From an uncultured Comamonadaceae bacterium (lineage in GTDB: Bacteria > Pseudomonadota > Gammaproteobacteria > Burkholderiales > Burkholderiaceae_C): DNA of 10,345 nt. Below are positions 1 to 5,690 of this stretch, in pieces. Location of the stretch: assembly GCA_937871735.1 (NCBI GenBank), contig CALMOI010000213.1:1-10345 (forward strand). The letters run 5' to 3'. Both the position numbers and the translations under genes were made by a program. The stretch's first letter is position 1; each line of letters opens with the position of its first letter. Under the pieces are notes generated by a model. That model was not told where the DNA came from, did no database searches, and saw only the letters and a program-made list of their open reading frames with translations.

Positions 1-491
1 ACCTGCTCGGGGTTGGCGTCGGGGTTGACCTTGGCCAGCGACACCTCGGCCACCACCGTGTATTCGCTGAAGGTGGAGCAACCCATGTAGTGGTAAATCG
101 GCTGGCCGTTGTAGCTGAAGCGCGTGGTGCCGTCCGGCATCACGCCCTTGCCCTGGGTGGCGCGCACAGCCACGCACAGATTGGTCTTGCCGCTCTTGCA
201 AAACAGGCACTCGCCGCACTCGGCGGTGTACAGCGGAATCACATGGTCGCCGGGCTGCACGCTGGTCACGCCCTCGCCCACTTCCACCACAATGCCCGCG
301 CCCTCGTGGCCCAGCACCACAGGGAACAGGCCCTCGGGGTCATCGCCGCTCAGGGTGAAGGCGTCGGTGTGGCACACGCCAGTGTGGGTGATCTTGACCA
401 GCACCTCGCCCTTTTGGGGCGGGGCCACGTCAATCTCAACGATCTGCAAAGGCTGACCAGCGGCAAAGGCAACGGCGGCACGGGATTTCAT
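1..491 (-). CDS. frmA: S-(hydroxymethyl)glutathione dehydrogenase / class III alcohol dehydrogenase, N-terminal part (cut by window edge)
   Basis: The enzyme oxidises S-hydroxymethylglutathione, the spontaneous adduct of formaldehyde and glutathione, to S-formylglutathione with NAD+; it is cytosolic and zinc-dependent. About 163 codons are visible of a family length near 370; the rest lies left of the window. Seen: catalytic zinc ligands Cys40 (TGVCHTD) and His62-Glu63 (GHEGAG), and the four structural-zinc cysteines Cys92, Cys95, Cys98 and Cys106. The stretch RATQGKGVMPDGTTRFS is typical of class III enzymes, and Arg110 corresponds to the Arg115 that holds the glutathione adduct in the human enzyme. 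The ATG at 491 is preceded by GAGGAG (497-502, read on the minus strand) with 5 bases spacing, which fixes the start. It lies 59 bases after frmR on the same strand, the classic frmRA order, so it should be induced by formaldehyde through FrmR. The symbol adhC is used for the same family. Confidence 0.96.
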   Translation of the reverse strand, partial: MKSRAAVAFAAGQPLQIVEIDVAPPQKGEVLVKITHTGVCHTDAFTLSGDDPEGLFPVVLGHEGAGIVVEVGEGVTSVQPGDHVIPLYTAECGECLFCKSGKTNLCVAVRATQGKGVMPDGTTRFSYNGQPIYHYMGCSTFSEYTVVAEVSLAKVNPDANPEQ

Positions 492-496
492 AAGGG

Positions 497-502
497 CTCC
501 TC
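497..502 (-). promoter_or_regulatory. Ribosome binding site of frmA
   Basis: Read on the minus strand the sequence is GAGGAG, five bases before the ATG at 491. It is one of the few strong Shine-Dalgarno matches in the window and supports the chosen frmA start. Confidence 0.75.
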
Positions 503-550
503 GGGGAATCAGTGGGATGGGGAAAAGGGGAAGACGGGGGGACGGCAGCG

Positions 551-814
551 TCACTTCAAGTACGAGCGCACCAGCGTCGTGATGTCATGCGCCAGCGCAT
601 CCGCCGAACGCGGCGCGGCCAGCTCCTCGCGGATGTGCGACTCCAAAATCTCGGACATCAGCCCATTCACCGCCCCCCGGATCGCCGCCAACTGCTGCAA
701 CACCGGCGCGCAATCGGCCCCGGCTTCCAGGGCGCGCTCCAGGGCTTCGGCCTGCCCCCGGATGCGGCGCACCCGGGCCAGGGCTTTCTTTTTGTCTTCG
801 GGGGAATGGGGCAT
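551..814 (-). CDS. frmR: FrmR, formaldehyde-responsive repressor (RcnR/CsoR family)
   Basis: An all-helical, DNA-binding repressor of the RcnR/CsoR (DUF156) family; 87 residues against 91 in E. coli FrmR. The N-terminal block MPHSPEDKKKALARVRRIRG and the centre QQLAAIRGAVNGLM and ESHIRE are nearly those of FrmR. The residues known to react with formaldehyde in FrmR, Pro2 (exposed after Met removal) and Cys35, are both present. His60 of the family metal site is kept, while position 64 is Glu, as in formaldehyde sensors rather than His as in the metal sensors. This argues for formaldehyde rather than nickel/cobalt or copper sensing. It is the first gene of the frmRA operon, transcribed from the promoter at 840-868, and probably represses itself and frmA until formaldehyde crosslinks it. 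The Shine-Dalgarno is weak. A longer overlapping frame on the same strand has no homology and is a shadow. Confidence 0.93.
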   Translation of the reverse strand: MPHSPEDKKKALARVRRIRGQAEALERALEAGADCAPVLQQLAAIRGAVNGLMSEILESHIREELAAPRSADALAHDITTLVRSYLK

Positions 815-827
815 GGTGTAGGCTCAG

Positions 828-858
828 ATACTGGGGTGCAGTATAAGAGACACCCCAG
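828..858. promoter_or_regulatory. Putative FrmR operator: two nested inverted repeats over the frmRA promoter
   Basis: Two perfect dyads overlap here. ATACTG (828-833) pairs with CAGTAT (839-844) across GGGTG. CTGGGGTG (831-838) pairs with CACCCCAG (851-858) across 12 bases. A G/C tract flanked by A/T-rich half-sites is the known style of RcnR/CsoR/FrmR operators. The dyads cover the -10 box, part of the spacer and the predicted start point of frmRA, so a bound repressor would block polymerase. The site is also 21 bases upstream of purU and could affect that gene. Assignment to FrmR is inference from position. Confidence 0.6.
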
Positions 859-868
859 CCTGCGACAA
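840..868 (-). promoter_or_regulatory. Predicted sigma-70 promoter of frmRA
   Basis: On the minus strand a -35 box TTGTCG (868-863) is followed after 17 bases by a -10 box TATACT (845-840). Transcription would begin near 833, leaving a leader of about 20 bases before the frmR ATG at 814. Box quality and the ideal spacer are seen directly; activity is inferred. Confidence 0.7.
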
Positions 869-878
869 TCCCTCCGCT

Positions 879-1727
879 ATGAACCACGTCTACACCCTGA
901 ACCTCTCCTGCCCCGATCGATCGGGCATCGTGCACGCTGTCTCGGGCTTTTTGTTCGAGCGTGGCGGCAACATTGAAGAAGCCGCGCAGTTCAATGACCC
1001 CGACACCGGTCTGTTCTTCATGCGCGTGCAGTTCGCCTGCCAGCAGCTCACGCATGACGATTTGCGCTTGCAACTCAAGCTGTTTGCCGAATCACTGCAA
1101 ATGCGCTGGACGCTGCACGCCACCAGCCAGCCCATGCGGACGGTGCTGCTGGTCAGCAAAGAGGGCCACTGCCTCAACGACTTGCTGTTTCGCTGGAAGT
1201 CGGGGCTGCTGGGGTTGGACATTCGCGCCATCATCAGCAATCACCGCGACTTCTACCAACTGGCGGCCAGCTACAACGTGCCGTTCCACCACATCCCGGT
1301 CACAGCGGCCACCAAAGCGCAAGCTGAAGCCCGTCAGTACGAAATCATCGAAGCCGAAGGTGCCGAGCTGGTGGTGCTGGCGCGCTACATGCAAATTTTG
1401 AGCGACGACCTGTGCCGCAAGCTGGCCGGGCGCGCCATCAACATCCACCACAGTTTCCTGCCGAGTTTCAAGGGGGCCAAGCCCTATTACCAAGCGCACG
1501 ATCGGGGTGTCAAATTGATCGGTGCCACCGCCCACTACGTGACCGCCGATTTGGACGAAGGCCCCATCATTGAACAAGATGTGGCCCGCGTTGACCACAG
1601 CAAAACCGTGGAAGACTTCACCGCCCTGGGTCGTGATACCGAAAGCCAAGTGCTGGCACGCGCCGTGAAGTGGCACAGCGAGCATCGCGTGCTGCTCAAT
1701 GGTCATAAAACCGTGATCTTTAAATAA
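879..1727 (+). CDS. purU: Formyltetrahydrofolate deformylase
   Basis: PurU hydrolyses 10-formyl-tetrahydrofolate to formate and tetrahydrofolate. It balances the one-carbon pool and can supply formate for purine synthesis by PurT; cytosolic. The 282-residue length is normal. Residues about 4-80 form an ACT regulatory domain (LSCPDRSGIVHAVSGFL), and residues about 86-282 a formyltransferase-fold catalytic domain. The catalytic triad of this fold is visible: Asn188 and His190 in INIHHSFLPSF, and Asp226 in ADLDEGPI. It is divergent from frmR with 64 bases between them, and the LysR gene follows after 7 bases, so these two are probably cotranscribed. No convincing Shine-Dalgarno precedes the ATG at 879. 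Protein similarity to PurU begins immediately after this ATG, which supports the start. A functional link to the formaldehyde operon is plausible because both pathways end in formate, but is not proven by adjacency. Confidence 0.96.
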   Translation: MNHVYTLNLSCPDRSGIVHAVSGFLFERGGNIEEAAQFNDPDTGLFFMRVQFACQQLTHDDLRLQLKLFAESLQMRWTLHATSQPMRTVLLVSKEGHCLNDLLFRWKSGLLGLDIRAIISNHRDFYQLAASYNVPFHHIPVTAATKAQAEARQYEIIEAEGAELVVLARYMQILSDDLCRKLAGRAINIHHSFLPSFKGAKPYYQAHDRGVKLIGATAHYVTADLDEGPIIEQDVARVDHSKTVEDFTALGRDTESQVLARAVKWHSEHRVLLNGHKTVIFK

Positions 1728-1734
1728 ACCGCCC

Positions 1735-2610
1735 ATGGCCGCTGCTCGCATTCCCCCGATCCAATGTTTGTTGACCTTTGAGGCGCTGGCGCGCCTGCGC
1801 AGCGTGACCCAAGCGGCTGAGGAGCTGTGCGTCACGCCCAGCGCCGTGAGTCACCGGGTGCGGCAGCTGGAGCAAATCATCGGGGTCAAGCTGTTTGGCC
1901 GCGCTGATTTCTCGCTCACCACCGAGGGCAGCGAGTACTTGGCCCACGTGCGCGAGGGCTTGAGCGTGCTGCAAAAGTTCCCCGGCGTGGTCACCAGCGT
2001 CTCGGGCAAACGCAAGCTGCGGCTGGCGGTCACGCCCACCTTTGCCCGTTCCATCTTGATGCCGCGCCTGCGCCACTTCATGGAGGCTTACCCCGAAATC
2101 GACCTGACGCTGCAAGTGTCGATTCCGCTCCTGGACGTGGTGGCCGAAGATGCCGACTTGACGATTCGCTTCGGCACCGGGCGCTACGCCGATGTGGAGC
2201 ACCTGTGCATCTTGAAAGACGAAATCACCCCGCTGGCCTCGCCCGCTTACATCCGCGAAAACGGCCCGTTTGAGAACCCAGAAGACCTCAAAACCGCCGC
2301 CCTGCTCCGCAGCCCGCTAGAGCCTTGGCGCACTTGGTTTGCCGCCCACAACCTAGATTGGCCCGAGCCGCTGGATGGCTCCTCGTTCAACGACATCGGC
2401 TTGGTTTGCGATGCGGCAGCGCAAGGCTTGGGCGTGGGCTTGGTGCGCATCAAACTGGGCGCGCCGTGGATCGAAAACGGCACGCTAGAGCGTGTGTTCC
2501 CGCGCAACGTGCCCAGCCCGCACGCACATTACCTGTGCTGGCGCACCGGCGCGATGGATCGCTGGGAGTGCGCCGCCTTTGCCGAGTGGCTGAAGAAAAG
2601 CGTGAGTTGA
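1735..2610 (+). CDS. LysR-family transcriptional regulator, GcvA-like
   Basis: A 291-residue LysR-type regulator of normal family length. Residues about 8-68 form the winged helix-turn-helix (LLTFEALARLRSVTQAAEEL, then TPSAVSHRVRQLE, LFGR and TTEG). Residues about 90-288 form the periplasmic-binding-protein-like effector domain. Overall layout and the C-terminal block (CDAAAQGLGVGLVRIKLG) resemble GcvA-type regulators, the subgroup containing the glycine cleavage activator; this is by-eye resemblance only. It starts 7 bases after the purU stop without a recognisable Shine-Dalgarno, so translation may be coupled to purU. The glycolate oxidase gene lies 104 bases downstream in the same direction. 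The regulator could control that glcD-lrgAB cluster (glycolate and glycine metabolism connect), or purU; the target and ligand are unknown. Confidence 0.93.
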   Translation: MAAARIPPIQCLLTFEALARLRSVTQAAEELCVTPSAVSHRVRQLEQIIGVKLFGRADFSLTTEGSEYLAHVREGLSVLQKFPGVVTSVSGKRKLRLAVTPTFARSILMPRLRHFMEAYPEIDLTLQVSIPLLDVVAEDADLTIRFGTGRYADVEHLCILKDEITPLASPAYIRENGPFENPEDLKTAALLRSPLEPWRTWFAAHNLDWPEPLDGSSFNDIGLVCDAAAQGLGVGLVRIKLGAPWIENGTLERVFPRNVPSPHAHYLCWRTGAMDRWECAAFAEWLKKSVS

Positions 2611-2714
2611 AAGGCGTGCATCGCACCGCCGTAATTCACGCGCCCCGTTAGAAATCTTCACCTCAGCGCGGCGGGCTTGAACTACAGTTTGCGGTCATTG
2701 CCGGAACCCCCACC

Positions 2715-4217
2715 ATGAACGCATCTGCCACGCCACCCCCGCTGTCTCCTGTTGAACGTGCCCAGCGCCAAGCCCAAGTGGTGCGTGCGTTGCAAGCGGT
2801 GCTGCCCGGTCACGCGCTGCTGTGGAACGCCGAAGACACCACGCCCTACGAATGCGATGGCCTGACCGCCTACCGCGAGCGCCCGCTGGTGGTGGCGCTG
2901 CCCGAAACTTATGCGCAAATCCAAGCTGTGCTGCGCACTTGTCACACGCTGGGCGTGCCAGTGGTGGCACGCGGGGCAGGGACCGGGCTGTCGGGCGGGG
3001 CCATGCCGCACACGCTGGGCGTGACACTGAGCTTGGCCAAGTTCAACCAGATCCTGAGCGTTGATGCCGCCAGCCGCACCGCTGTCGTGCAAGCGGGCGT
3101 GCGCAACTTGGCCATCAGCGAAGCCGCCGCGCCCTACGGCCTGTACTACGCGCCCGACCCCAGCAGCCAAATCGCCTGCACCATCGGCGGCAACGTCGCT
3201 GAAAACTCGGGCGGCGTGCACTGCTTGAAATACGGTCTGACGGTACACAACGTGCTGAAAGTCAAAGGCTTCACCATCGAAGGCGACGAGGTCGAATTCG
3301 GCAGCGCGGCGCTTGATGCGCCCGGCTACGACCTGCTCGCGCTGGTGATCGGCAGCGAAGGCATGTTGACCGTCATCACCGAAGTCACCGTGAAGCTCAT
3401 CCCCAAGCCGCTGCTGGCGCGCTGCATCATGGCCAGCTTTGACGACATGCGCAAAGCCGGTGACGCGGTGGCTGCCGTGATTGCGGCGGGCATCATCCCC
3501 GCCGGGCTGGAGATGATGGACAAGCCCATGACCGCCGCCGTCGAAGACTTCGTCCACGCCGGTTACGACCTGAACGCCGCCGCCATCTTGCTGTGCGAGT
3601 CCGACGGCACGCCCGAAGAGGTGGAAGAAGAAATCGGCCGCATGAGCGCCGTGCTGCGCGACTGCGGTGCGACCGCGATTGCCGTCAGCCGCGACGAGGC
3701 CGAGCGCATGCGCTTTTGGAGCGGGCGCAAAAACGCCTTTCCCGCCTCGGGCCGCATCAGCCCGGACTACATGTGCATGGACTCGACCATCCCGCGCAAA
3801 CGCTTGGCCGACATCCTGCTGGCAATTGCCGAGATGGAAAAAAAGTACCAACTGCGCTGCGCCAATGTGTTCCACGCGGGCGATGGCAACCTGCACCCGC
3901 TGATCATGTTTGATGCCAACGACCCCGACCAGTTGCACCGCTGCGAGCTGTTTGGCGCCGACATCCTAGAAACCAGCGTGGCGATGGGCGGCACGGTGAC
4001 CGGCGAGCACGGCGTGGGCATCGAAAAGCTCAACAGCATGTGCGTGCAGTTTTCTGCCGCTGAGAATGAGCAAATGTTCGGCATCAAACGCGCGTTTGAC
4101 AGCCAAGGGCTGCTCAACCCCGGCAAGGTGATTCCCACGCTGCACCGCTGCGCTGAGTACGGAAAGATGCTGGTGCGCGGCGGCAAAATCGCCTTCCCGG
4201 AACTGGAACGGTTTTGA
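2715..4217 (+). CDS. glcD: Glycolate oxidase FAD-binding subunit GlcD (2-hydroxyacid dehydrogenase)
   Basis: GlcD is the flavoprotein subunit that oxidises glycolate (also D-lactate) to glyoxylate, passing electrons to the respiratory chain with GlcE and GlcF. The 500 residues match E. coli GlcD (499) end to end. Visible in order: FAD_binding_4 (PCMH-type) domain, residues about 55-235, with VARGAGTGLSGGA (84-96) and DPSSQIACTIGGNVAENSGG (148-167); FAD-oxidase C-terminal domain, residues about 235-475, with FHAGDGNLHPL (386-396), GEHGVG (430-435) and LLNPGK (466-471). The tail PTLHRCAEYG...FPELERF is a GlcD signature. Only a poor Shine-Dalgarno (GGA, 2703-2705) precedes the ATG. The 104-base gap after lysR holds no convincing promoter. 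No glcE or glcF follows; the next gene is lrgA, overlapping the stop codon. A related D-lactate or D-2-hydroxyacid dehydrogenase role is the main alternative. Confidence 0.92.
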   Translation: MNASATPPPLSPVERAQRQAQVVRALQAVLPGHALLWNAEDTTPYECDGLTAYRERPLVVALPETYAQIQAVLRTCHTLGVPVVARGAGTGLSGGAMPHTLGVTLSLAKFNQILSVDAASRTAVVQAGVRNLAISEAAAPYGLYYAPDPSSQIACTIGGNVAENSGGVHCLKYGLTVHNVLKVKGFTIEGDEVEFGSAALDAPGYDLLALVIGSEGMLTVITEVTVKLIPKPLLARCIMASFDDMRKAGDAVAAVIAAGIIPAGLEMMDKPMTAAVEDFVHAGYDLNAAAILLCESDGTPEEVEEEIGRMSAVLRDCGATAIAVSRDEAERMRFWSGRKNAFPASGRISPDYMCMDSTIPRKRLADILLAIAEMEKKYQLRCANVFHAGDGNLHPLIMFDANDPDQLHRCELFGADILETSVAMGGTVTGEHGVGIEKLNSMCVQFSAAENEQMFGIKRAFDSQGLLNPGKVIPTLHRCAEYGKMLVRGGKIAFPELERF

Positions 4218-4585
4218 AAGCGCTGCAAGGCTTCGCTTGGCTGCTGGTGCTCCAGTCCATCGGCGAGGTCTTGGCGCGCGGCTTCAAACTGCCGTTTCCC
4301 GGCCCGGTGGTGGGGCTGATGCTGTTGCTGGTGGCACTGGGTTGGGCACCGCTGCGCGAGAGCGTGGCGGGAACCGCGCAGTTTTTGCTCACGCATTTGT
4401 CGCTGCTGTTCGTGCCCGTGGGTGTCGGCGTGATGACGCACTTGGGGTTGCTGGGCCAATACGGTCTGCGCTTGGTTGTCGTCGTCGTGGTCTCGACGTG
4501 GATCAGCTTGGCCGTGACCGCGCTGGTGCTGCGCGCACTGATGCCCCGTCCCACCAACCCTGACCCCGGAGCGCCACAGCCATGA
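4214..4585 (+). CDS. lrgA: CidA/LrgA family membrane protein
   Basis: A 123-residue hydrophobic protein of the CidA/LrgA family with about four predicted membrane segments (near residues 5-20, 28-46, 57-78 and 84-108). The family motif LPFPGPVVGLMLLL (26-39) and the block HLSLLFVPVGVGVM (61-74) are clear. The start is a TTG at 4214 whose last two bases lie in the glcD stop codon (TTGA overlap); the next internal ATG would remove the first membrane segment, so the TTG is preferred. Its own stop overlaps the lrgB ATG. These overlaps imply translational coupling of glcD, lrgA and lrgB. LrgA works with LrgB: older work describes a holin-like role in murein hydrolase control, and later work shows small organic acid transport. 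Context with a glycolate oxidase favours transport here (inference). Confidence 0.88.
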   Translation: MKALQGFAWLLVLQSIGEVLARGFKLPFPGPVVGLMLLLVALGWAPLRESVAGTAQFLLTHLSLLFVPVGVGVMTHLGLLGQYGLRLVVVVVVSTWISLAVTALVLRALMPRPTNPDPGAPQP

Positions 4586-5307
4586 CCGACTTTGTGCAAC
4601 TGTGGGTCTACCTGTCGTCCACGCCGCTGTTTGGGCTGACGGCAACGCTGGTGGTGTACGTGCTGGCACAGGCGTTTTATGCCCGCATGGCGCAAGCGCC
4701 GTGGGCCAATCCGGTGCTGTTTTCAGTGGCGACGCTGGCCACCGGGCTGACACTGACGGGCACCGCCTATCCCACCTATTTCTCGGGCGCACAGTTCATT
4801 CACTTTTTGCTCGGCCCTGCGGTGGTGGCGCTGGCGTGGCCGCTGTGGCAACGGCGGGTGGCGCTGCGGGCGCATTGGCGGCAATTTTTGCTGGCCGCGC
4901 TGGCCGGTGGCGGAGCCGCTGCCATCAGCGCCGTCGGCATGGCTTGGGCGCTGGGCTTGCCGATGGACATCGTGCTCTCGCTGGCCTCCAAATCCGTCAC
5001 TGCCCCGGTAGCGATGGGCATCGCTGAAAAAATCGGCGGCATTCCGGCGCTGGCCGCTGTGTTCGCGGTGGTGACGGGGATGATCGGCACGCTGTCGGGC
5101 AAGTACCTGTTCACGCTGCTGGGCATTGGCACCGATGCCACCGGTTTGATGGCACGCGGCTTCGCATTGGGCACCGCAGCCCACGGCATCGGGGCCGCCC
5201 GCGCGCTGCAAGTCGATGCAGAAGCGGGCGCGTGGGCCGCTTTGGCGCTGGGCTTGCAAGTCGTGCTGGCCGCGCTGTTGATTCCGCTGGTAGCGCGCCT
5301 GTTCTGA
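4582..5307 (+). CDS. lrgB: LrgB family membrane protein, probable transport partner of LrgA
   Basis: A 241-residue integral inner-membrane protein with about six or seven hydrophobic segments, the usual LrgB size. Family motifs seen: FSGAQFIHFLLGPAVVALA (67-85), KSVTAPVAMGIAEKIGG (137-153) and GTAAHGIGAARAL (197-209). The ATG at 4582 overlaps the lrgA stop (ATGA), which supports the start and a 1:1 coupled synthesis. In plants a fused LrgAB protein, PLGG1, exchanges glycolate and glycerate across the chloroplast envelope, and some bacterial LrgAB/YsbAB pairs move pyruvate. Being coupled to GlcD, this pair most likely carries glycolate, lactate or a similar 2-hydroxyacid. A role in autolysis control cannot be excluded from sequence. 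Confidence 0.92.
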   Translation: MTDFVQLWVYLSSTPLFGLTATLVVYVLAQAFYARMAQAPWANPVLFSVATLATGLTLTGTAYPTYFSGAQFIHFLLGPAVVALAWPLWQRRVALRAHWRQFLLAALAGGGAAAISAVGMAWALGLPMDIVLSLASKSVTAPVAMGIAEKIGGIPALAAVFAVVTGMIGTLSGKYLFTLLGIGTDATGLMARGFALGTAAHGIGAARALQVDAEAGAWAALALGLQVVLAALLIPLVARLF

Positions 5308-5376
5308 AGCCGCGCTTTTAGAATTCACCCCATGCGCAGCACGGCCACAGCGGTCGTCTGCAAGTCAGTTCAACAC

Positions 5377-5381
5377 AAGGA
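5377..5381 (+). promoter_or_regulatory. Ribosome binding site of the ABM-fold gene
   Basis: AAGGA lies five bases before the ATG at 5387. It shows that this gene is translated independently of lrgB, whose stop is 79 bases upstream. Confidence 0.7.
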
Positions 5382-5386
5382 CGACC

Positions 5387-5686
5387 ATGTGGGTGGTGAT
5401 TTTCCGGGCACAAGCCCGCGTGCTCGACGCTGAATACAGCCAAGTTGCCAGTCAACTGCGCGAGCTGGCCTTGACGCAATTTGGCTGCCTAGAGTTCTGC
5501 GCCGTGACCGAGGGCACGCAAGAAATCGCCCTGTCCTACTGGCCTGACGAAGCCAGCATTCGCGCCTGGAAACAACACAGCGACCACCTGATGGCGCAAC
5601 AGGTCGGACGCGAGCGCTGGTACCAAACCTACTCCGTCGAAGTAGCGCAAATTCACCGCGCCTACCGCCACGCCGGCCTAAATTGA
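5387..5686 (+). CDS. Antibiotic biosynthesis monooxygenase (ABM) domain protein
   Basis: A 99-residue single-domain protein of the dimeric alpha/beta-barrel (ABM, ferredoxin-like) superfamily. Family features seen: an N-terminal beta strand WVVIFRAQ, a central helix VASQLRELALTQFGCLEF, the characteristic SYWPDEASIRAWKQHSDH (50-67), and the C-terminal RERWYQTYSVEVAQI helix-strand. Members act as cofactor-free oxygenases, haem-degrading enzymes, or have no known reaction; substrate cannot be read from the sequence. An AAGGA ribosome binding site precedes the ATG. It follows lrgB by 79 bases and may be the last gene of the glcD-lrgAB transcript, or have its own promoter (a TAGAAT hexamer at 5319-5324 lacks a good -35). 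Its stop is only 4 bases from the stop of the convergent glycosyltransferase gene. Confidence 0.85.
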   Translation: MWVVIFRAQARVLDAEYSQVASQLRELALTQFGCLEFCAVTEGTQEIALSYWPDEASIRAWKQHSDHLMAQQVGRERWYQTYSVEVAQIHRAYRHAGLN

Positions 5687-5690
5687 GGCA

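Noticed and set aside
2680..2689. AACT-AC-AGTT as a LysR-type operator before glcD
   Set aside because: Half-sites are only four bases, the T-N11-A pattern is not clear and no matching promoter is seen, so it is not listed as a feature.
2682..3938. Long open frame of 418 codons antisense to glcD
   Set aside because: It has no recognisable family, is rich in His/Gln/Arg/Val as expected for a shadow of GC-rich codons, and lies wholly opposite a gene that matches GlcD end to end. Other antisense frames over purU, lysR, lrgB and recQ are rejected for the same reason.
5319..5324. TAGAAT as a -10 box for the ABM gene
   Set aside because: No acceptable -35 hexamer at 16-18 bases upstream; single-hexamer matches are expected by chance.
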